Below are positions 6,012-8,386 of a stretch of DNA of 8,386 nucleotides, one piece after another (within the stretch, counting starts at the first letter, position 1; each line of letters begins with the position of its first letter). The notes under the pieces are model-generated. The model made no database searches. It saw nothing but the letters and a program-made list of their open reading frames with translations, and had not been told where the DNA came from. The position numbers and the translations under genes are program-made. Origin of the DNA: Bacteroidales bacterium UBA4318 (GTDB taxonomy: Bacteria; Bacteroidota; Bacteroidia; Bacteroidales; UBA932); assembly GCA_002393895.1 (NCBI GenBank), contig DGUE01000049.1, positions 1-8,386 of the forward strand, written 5' to 3'.

Positions 6012-6959
6012 ATGATCAGCATTTTCTACAGGCAAGGAGCTGACATTAACGTAAGCCAGCACGAAACGGATTTTGCCAAGCTGGGCAAAGAGAACGTGCT
6101 TTGGATAGATCTCCTGTCTCCCACAGGGGATGAAAAGCGCGCTACAGAGAGTTTTCTCGGGACCGAGATCCAGAGCCGGGCTACGGCCGAGGAGATCGAA
6201 AGTTCATCGCGTTTCTCAGAGAACGACAAGGCGATTTTCGCAAATACCAACTTTCTCTCCCCCGCCGATGACGAAATGGCCATCGACCCGGTATCTTTCA
6301 TTCTGGTAGAAGACACGCTTACAACCTTGCGCGAGATACCCCTGCGTTCCTTCACCTCACTGCAGCGCCGAATCCAGGCCAGGCCGGCGCAGTTCGGCAG
6401 CGGATGGACCGTGTTCCTCTCCATCATGGACCAGCGCGTGGACCTCGATGCCGATATCATCGAGCTGATGGCTAAAGACACTTCGCAGTTCAGCAAACGA
6501 ATCAACCAGAAGGAAGATATCAACGAGGATTTCCTACTGGATATCAACCAGTTGCAGGAAAATGCAATGTTTATCCGCGAGAATATCGTGGATAAGCAGA
6601 GGCTGATTACCAATCTACTCAAAAGCGGCCGCACTCCGGACATCTACGATGCCAAGCTGAACGTTCTGCTTCAGGATATCGGTTCGCTCATCAACCACAC
6701 CAACTTCACCTTCGAGAGGCTGGAGTACCTGCAGGAAACCGTCGTGGGTATCATCAACCTGGATCAGAACAATATAATGAAGATATTCACCTTCATTTCG
6801 CTGCTCTTGATGCCTGCAACGCTGGTTGCCAGCTTCTACGGCATGAACGTCAAGCTGCCCTTCGACGGCTGGCGGTGGGCCTGGGTCCTGCTGCTCGGCC
6901 TCATGGCAGGCATAGTCTTCGGTGCCTGGTTCATCTTCCACCGCAAGAAGATGCTATAG
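6012..6959 (+). CDS. corA: CorA-family magnesium/cobalt channel
   Basis: The 315-residue product has the CorA plan: a soluble N-terminal alpha/beta domain (about 1-150, with the typical WIDLLSPTGDE at 31-41), a long charged helical stalk (about 150-255), and two C-terminal membrane helices (about 257-276 and 288-309). The family signature GMN is at 277-279, right after the first helix, as YGMNVKLPF. Known CorA channels are pentamers that admit Mg2+ (also Co2+ and Ni2+) down the membrane potential and close when Mg2+ occupies cytoplasmic sites. The short basic tail RKKML fits a cytoplasmic C-terminus. Length is normal and nothing is missing. The ATG at 6012 is preceded by GGAAGTGGA, a purine-rich stretch that may help ribosome binding. 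It is transcribed away from recR and converges on the hydrolase gene. Confidence 0.93.
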   Translation: MISIFYRQGADINVSQHETDFAKLGKENVLWIDLLSPTGDEKRATESFLGTEIQSRATAEEIESSSRFSENDKAIFANTNFLSPADDEMAIDPVSFILVEDTLTTLREIPLRSFTSLQRRIQARPAQFGSGWTVFLSIMDQRVDLDADIIELMAKDTSQFSKRINQKEDINEDFLLDINQLQENAMFIRENIVDKQRLITNLLKSGRTPDIYDAKLNVLLQDIGSLINHTNFTFERLEYLQETVVGIINLDQNNIMKIFTFISLLLMPATLVASFYGMNVKLPFDGWRWAWVLLLGLMAGIVFGAWFIFHRKKML

Positions 6960-6985
6960 GGGATTGTCTGCCCAGCCGTTTTTCT

Positions 6986-7026
6986 GCCTCCAGACACGGA
7001 TTTGCCGGTTCTGGTGTCTGCGAGGC
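6986..7026. repeat. Palindromic element, copy A (downstream of corA)
   Basis: GCCTC plus CAGACAC (6986-6997) pairs with GTGTCTG, one bulged C, then GAGGC (7014-7026), giving a 12-bp stem with a 16-nt loop. It starts 26 bases after the corA stop. No T-run follows on the plus strand, so on its own it is a weak terminator. The same 7-bp arms and 16-nt loop recur at 8343-8381. Confidence 0.6.
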
Positions 7027-7039
7027 AAATATATATAAG

Positions 7040-7078
7040 AAAAACCCCGGCAGGGTAGTCCAAACCGGGGGTATATTT
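7040..7078 (-). terminator. Hairpin terminator of the hydrolase gene, possibly bidirectional
   Basis: CCCCGG (7045-7050) pairs with CCGGGG (7065-7070) around a 14-nt loop. Read on the minus strand, the stem is followed by five T residues (complement of 7040-7044), a standard intrinsic terminator about 100 bases past the hydrolase stop. On the plus strand the stem is followed by GTATATTTT, so it may also stop corA transcripts. The stretch between it and the hydrolase stop (7079-7172) contains no gene I can support. Confidence 0.75.
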
Positions 7079-7172
7079 TGAGATTTATGTTTGCCGCAAA
7101 TTATTTACTTGACAAACAAACGTTTATGGCATTTCAAACTGATTCGTCACAGGGAGGAAGAAATCAGTAGGA

Positions 7173-8306
7173 CTACAGGCTGAACTTGACAGTCGTTTCG
7201 TAATCGTTCCAGTTCCGCAGAGCCAGAGTGATATTCTCCTGGTCATAGACATTGCTGTACTGGGTATCTTCCACGGTGCCATCTTCCCAGACGAGGTCTT
7301 TCCAGTGCACCTGGGCAAGGCATTCCTGAGCTTGCTCGAAACTCAGAATTCCCTGGTGCTCAGCCAGATATGCGCCAGCTGTTTCGTATCGCCACCAGCT
7401 CTTGCTATGAGGGTTTCCAACGGCAATATCCGGAACGGTGGTGTAATATTTTTCTGAAAGAAGATGATTGGTCACCAGCATCGAATTCGCACCATCGGCC
7501 TTTCGAACCACCATCGATTTCCATCCATCCTCTTTATCGAATTCCAGAACCGCACAGTCGCCGGAGGCATCGGCTACCATATAATGATATCCCGATCCTA
7601 CCACGGCATCATGGCAGATATCCAGCGATGCCGCCAGGTCGAGGGCCTCCTGGACTGTGGCGCATTTGTCGAGCCAGAGGCGCATAATCACGGTAGTGCC
7701 AACCTTATGCTTGCCGCTTTCCTGCTGCGCTGCCTGCTTGGGAAGGGCCATGATCGAGGTGCAGAGGCCCTTTTCGTTGATGCCGTCCACCGGAGCATAG
7801 ATGGATGCAAGGCAGTTCACCCGCGCCAGGAACTTGGCGGGAAGCTTCTCCAGACCGTAGCCGAAGTGGGACATATCGCTGACCGCAATGGATGCATAGC
7901 CCTTTTTGGGGCGGGATATGGTAACCATTGTGGGATTTTTGTAGAAGTCGTAGTTGCGGCCGTACCAGAAACCGCTGCCATCTGACTGCGCAGCCTGGAA
8001 ACTCGTGCAGTTCATTGTTTGCATCTCTCCATTTTCATCTGCTACCTGCGAGCTCTTGATCTTGATGGGAAGGCCTTTGCCGACACGGCCGATGACATAA
8101 TCAAGGAGTTTGGCGTTGGAGTCTATGTCCTTGGAAACCAGGTCGTCCAGGTCGTAAGCGGCTTTGTATTCCATTTTCCATAAGTATTCGTTGCCGTCAA
8201 CGCTTTCAACGGTCGATAGTGTGCGGATTTCGCCGCACCAGATGAAGGCGACCGCGATGCAGATTGCGGAAATGATACCGGCGGTCCAGCATAAAAACTT
8301 TTTCAT
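7173..8306 (-). CDS. Membrane-anchored Ntn hydrolase, acyl transferase / choloylglycine hydrolase-like
   Basis: The 377-residue product begins with a basic end and a hydrophobic segment (about 5-24), so it is exported or anchored in the membrane. The core looks like a linear-amide C-N hydrolase of the AAT (C45) or choloylglycine hydrolase type. The likely nucleophile is C100 in NCTSFQ, followed by GRNYDF (116-121) with the R and D usual in this group, then APVDGINEKGLC (171-182), TNHL (279-282) and the C-terminal YSNVYD (350-355). These enzymes cleave their own chain before the cysteine to expose it, and hydrolyse or transfer amide-linked acyl groups. Candidate substrates include bile-acid conjugates, penicillin-like amides, N-acyl amino acids and lactones, and sequence alone does not choose. 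It stands alone between a promoter (8329-8359) and a terminator (7040-7078). C24 lacks a proper lipobox. Confidence 0.8.
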   Translation of the reverse strand: MKKFLCWTAGIISAICIAVAFIWCGEIRTLSTVESVDGNEYLWKMEYKAAYDLDDLVSKDIDSNAKLLDYVIGRVGKGLPIKIKSSQVADENGEMQTMNCTSFQAAQSDGSGFWYGRNYDFYKNPTMVTISRPKKGYASIAVSDMSHFGYGLEKLPAKFLARVNCLASIYAPVDGINEKGLCTSIMALPKQAAQQESGKHKVGTTVIMRLWLDKCATVQEALDLAASLDICHDAVVGSGYHYMVADASGDCAVLEFDKEDGWKSMVVRKADGANSMLVTNHLLSEKYYTTVPDIAVGNPHSKSWWRYETAGAYLAEHQGILSFEQAQECLAQVHWKDLVWEDGTVEDTQYSNVYDQENITLALRNWNDYETTVKFSL

Positions 8307-8328
8307 TGTTCATCGTTTTGTTCAGCGA

Positions 8329-8359
8329 CAAATATAACAAAACTCCAGCAGACACCAAA
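8329..8359 (-). promoter_or_regulatory. Near-consensus Bacteroidota promoter of the hydrolase gene
   Basis: On the minus strand, TTTG (8359-8356) is followed after exactly 19 bases by TATATTTG (8336-8329), the full -33/-7 pattern of the Bacteroidota housekeeping sigma factor. The start codon is 22 bases beyond the box. This is the best-matching promoter in the window, and its -33 element lies within the loop of palindrome copy B. Confidence 0.75.
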
Positions 8360-8381
8360 TGGGCCGATTCTGTGTCTGGAG
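8343..8381. repeat. Palindromic element, copy B (over the hydrolase promoter)
   Basis: CAGACAC (8349-8355) pairs with GTGTCTG (8372-8378) around a 16-nt loop, with an outer CTC/GAG pair (8343-8345, 8379-8381) separated by a CAG bulge. Arms and loop length match copy A at 6986-7026. In the same orientation, part of the loop also matches (GCCGATTCTG here, GCCGGTTCTG in copy A). It covers the -33 element and spacer of the hydrolase promoter, so it could be an operator, or it may be a dispersed repeat that has landed here. Confidence 0.6.
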
Positions 8382-8386
8382 CAGCA

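Noticed and set aside
7126..7170. A 14-codon plus-strand frame (MAFQTDSSQGGRNQ) with a possible -7 box TATGTTTG at 7086-7093
   Set aside because: It is very short, has no -33 element, lies just past the terminator stem and has no recognisable features.

Overview
The window looks like chromosomal DNA from a member of the Bacteroidota, most likely an uncultured Bacteroidales. Reasons: intergenic regions carry the Bacteroidota -7 promoter box TAnnTTTG, start codons lack clear Shine-Dalgarno sequences, and two secreted glycosidases have lipoprotein-type signals. No tRNA, rRNA, CRISPR array, transposase or integrase is visible.

Layout from left to right. (1) Positions 1-173 form a divergent promoter region. 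A gene running left enters the window only by its first 15 codons (45..1, minus). A PnuC-type vitamin or nucleoside transporter runs right (174-800). (2) Positions 755-5796 hold four tightly packed minus-strand genes, read right to left: recR (recombinational repair), a GH27 alpha-galactosidase lipoprotein, a GH78 alpha-L-rhamnosidase lipoprotein, and a short Tat-signal protein that looks truncated. The gaps are only 1, 5 and 2 bases, so they are probably co-transcribed. The last one collides tail to tail with pnuC and overlaps it by 46 bases. (3) Positions 5797-6011 separate divergent recR and corA. They hold a perfect 20-bp inverted repeat with a promoter -7 box in each arm, a G-rich repeat-like stretch and a further recR-proximal promoter. 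(4) corA, an Mg2+/Co2+-type channel, occupies 6012-6959. (5) A 377-residue membrane-anchored Ntn hydrolase (AAT/choloylglycine-hydrolase-like) runs on the minus strand (8306..7173). It ends at a strong hairpin terminator and starts from a near-consensus promoter. Related palindromes with arms CAGACAC/GTGTCTG and 16-nt loops lie on both sides of this gene.

Functional reading. The two glycosidases would act together in the periplasm or on the cell surface, removing terminal alpha-galactose and alpha-rhamnose from plant or host glycans. No SusC/SusD pair or sensor regulator is visible, so this is not a recognisable complete polysaccharide utilisation locus. pnuC, recR and corA are ordinary single-function genes. 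Points worth a second look are the palindrome pair around the hydrolase, the promoter-bearing inverted repeat, the recR-glycosidase operon, and the broken Tat-signal gene. No clearly new multi-gene system is evident.
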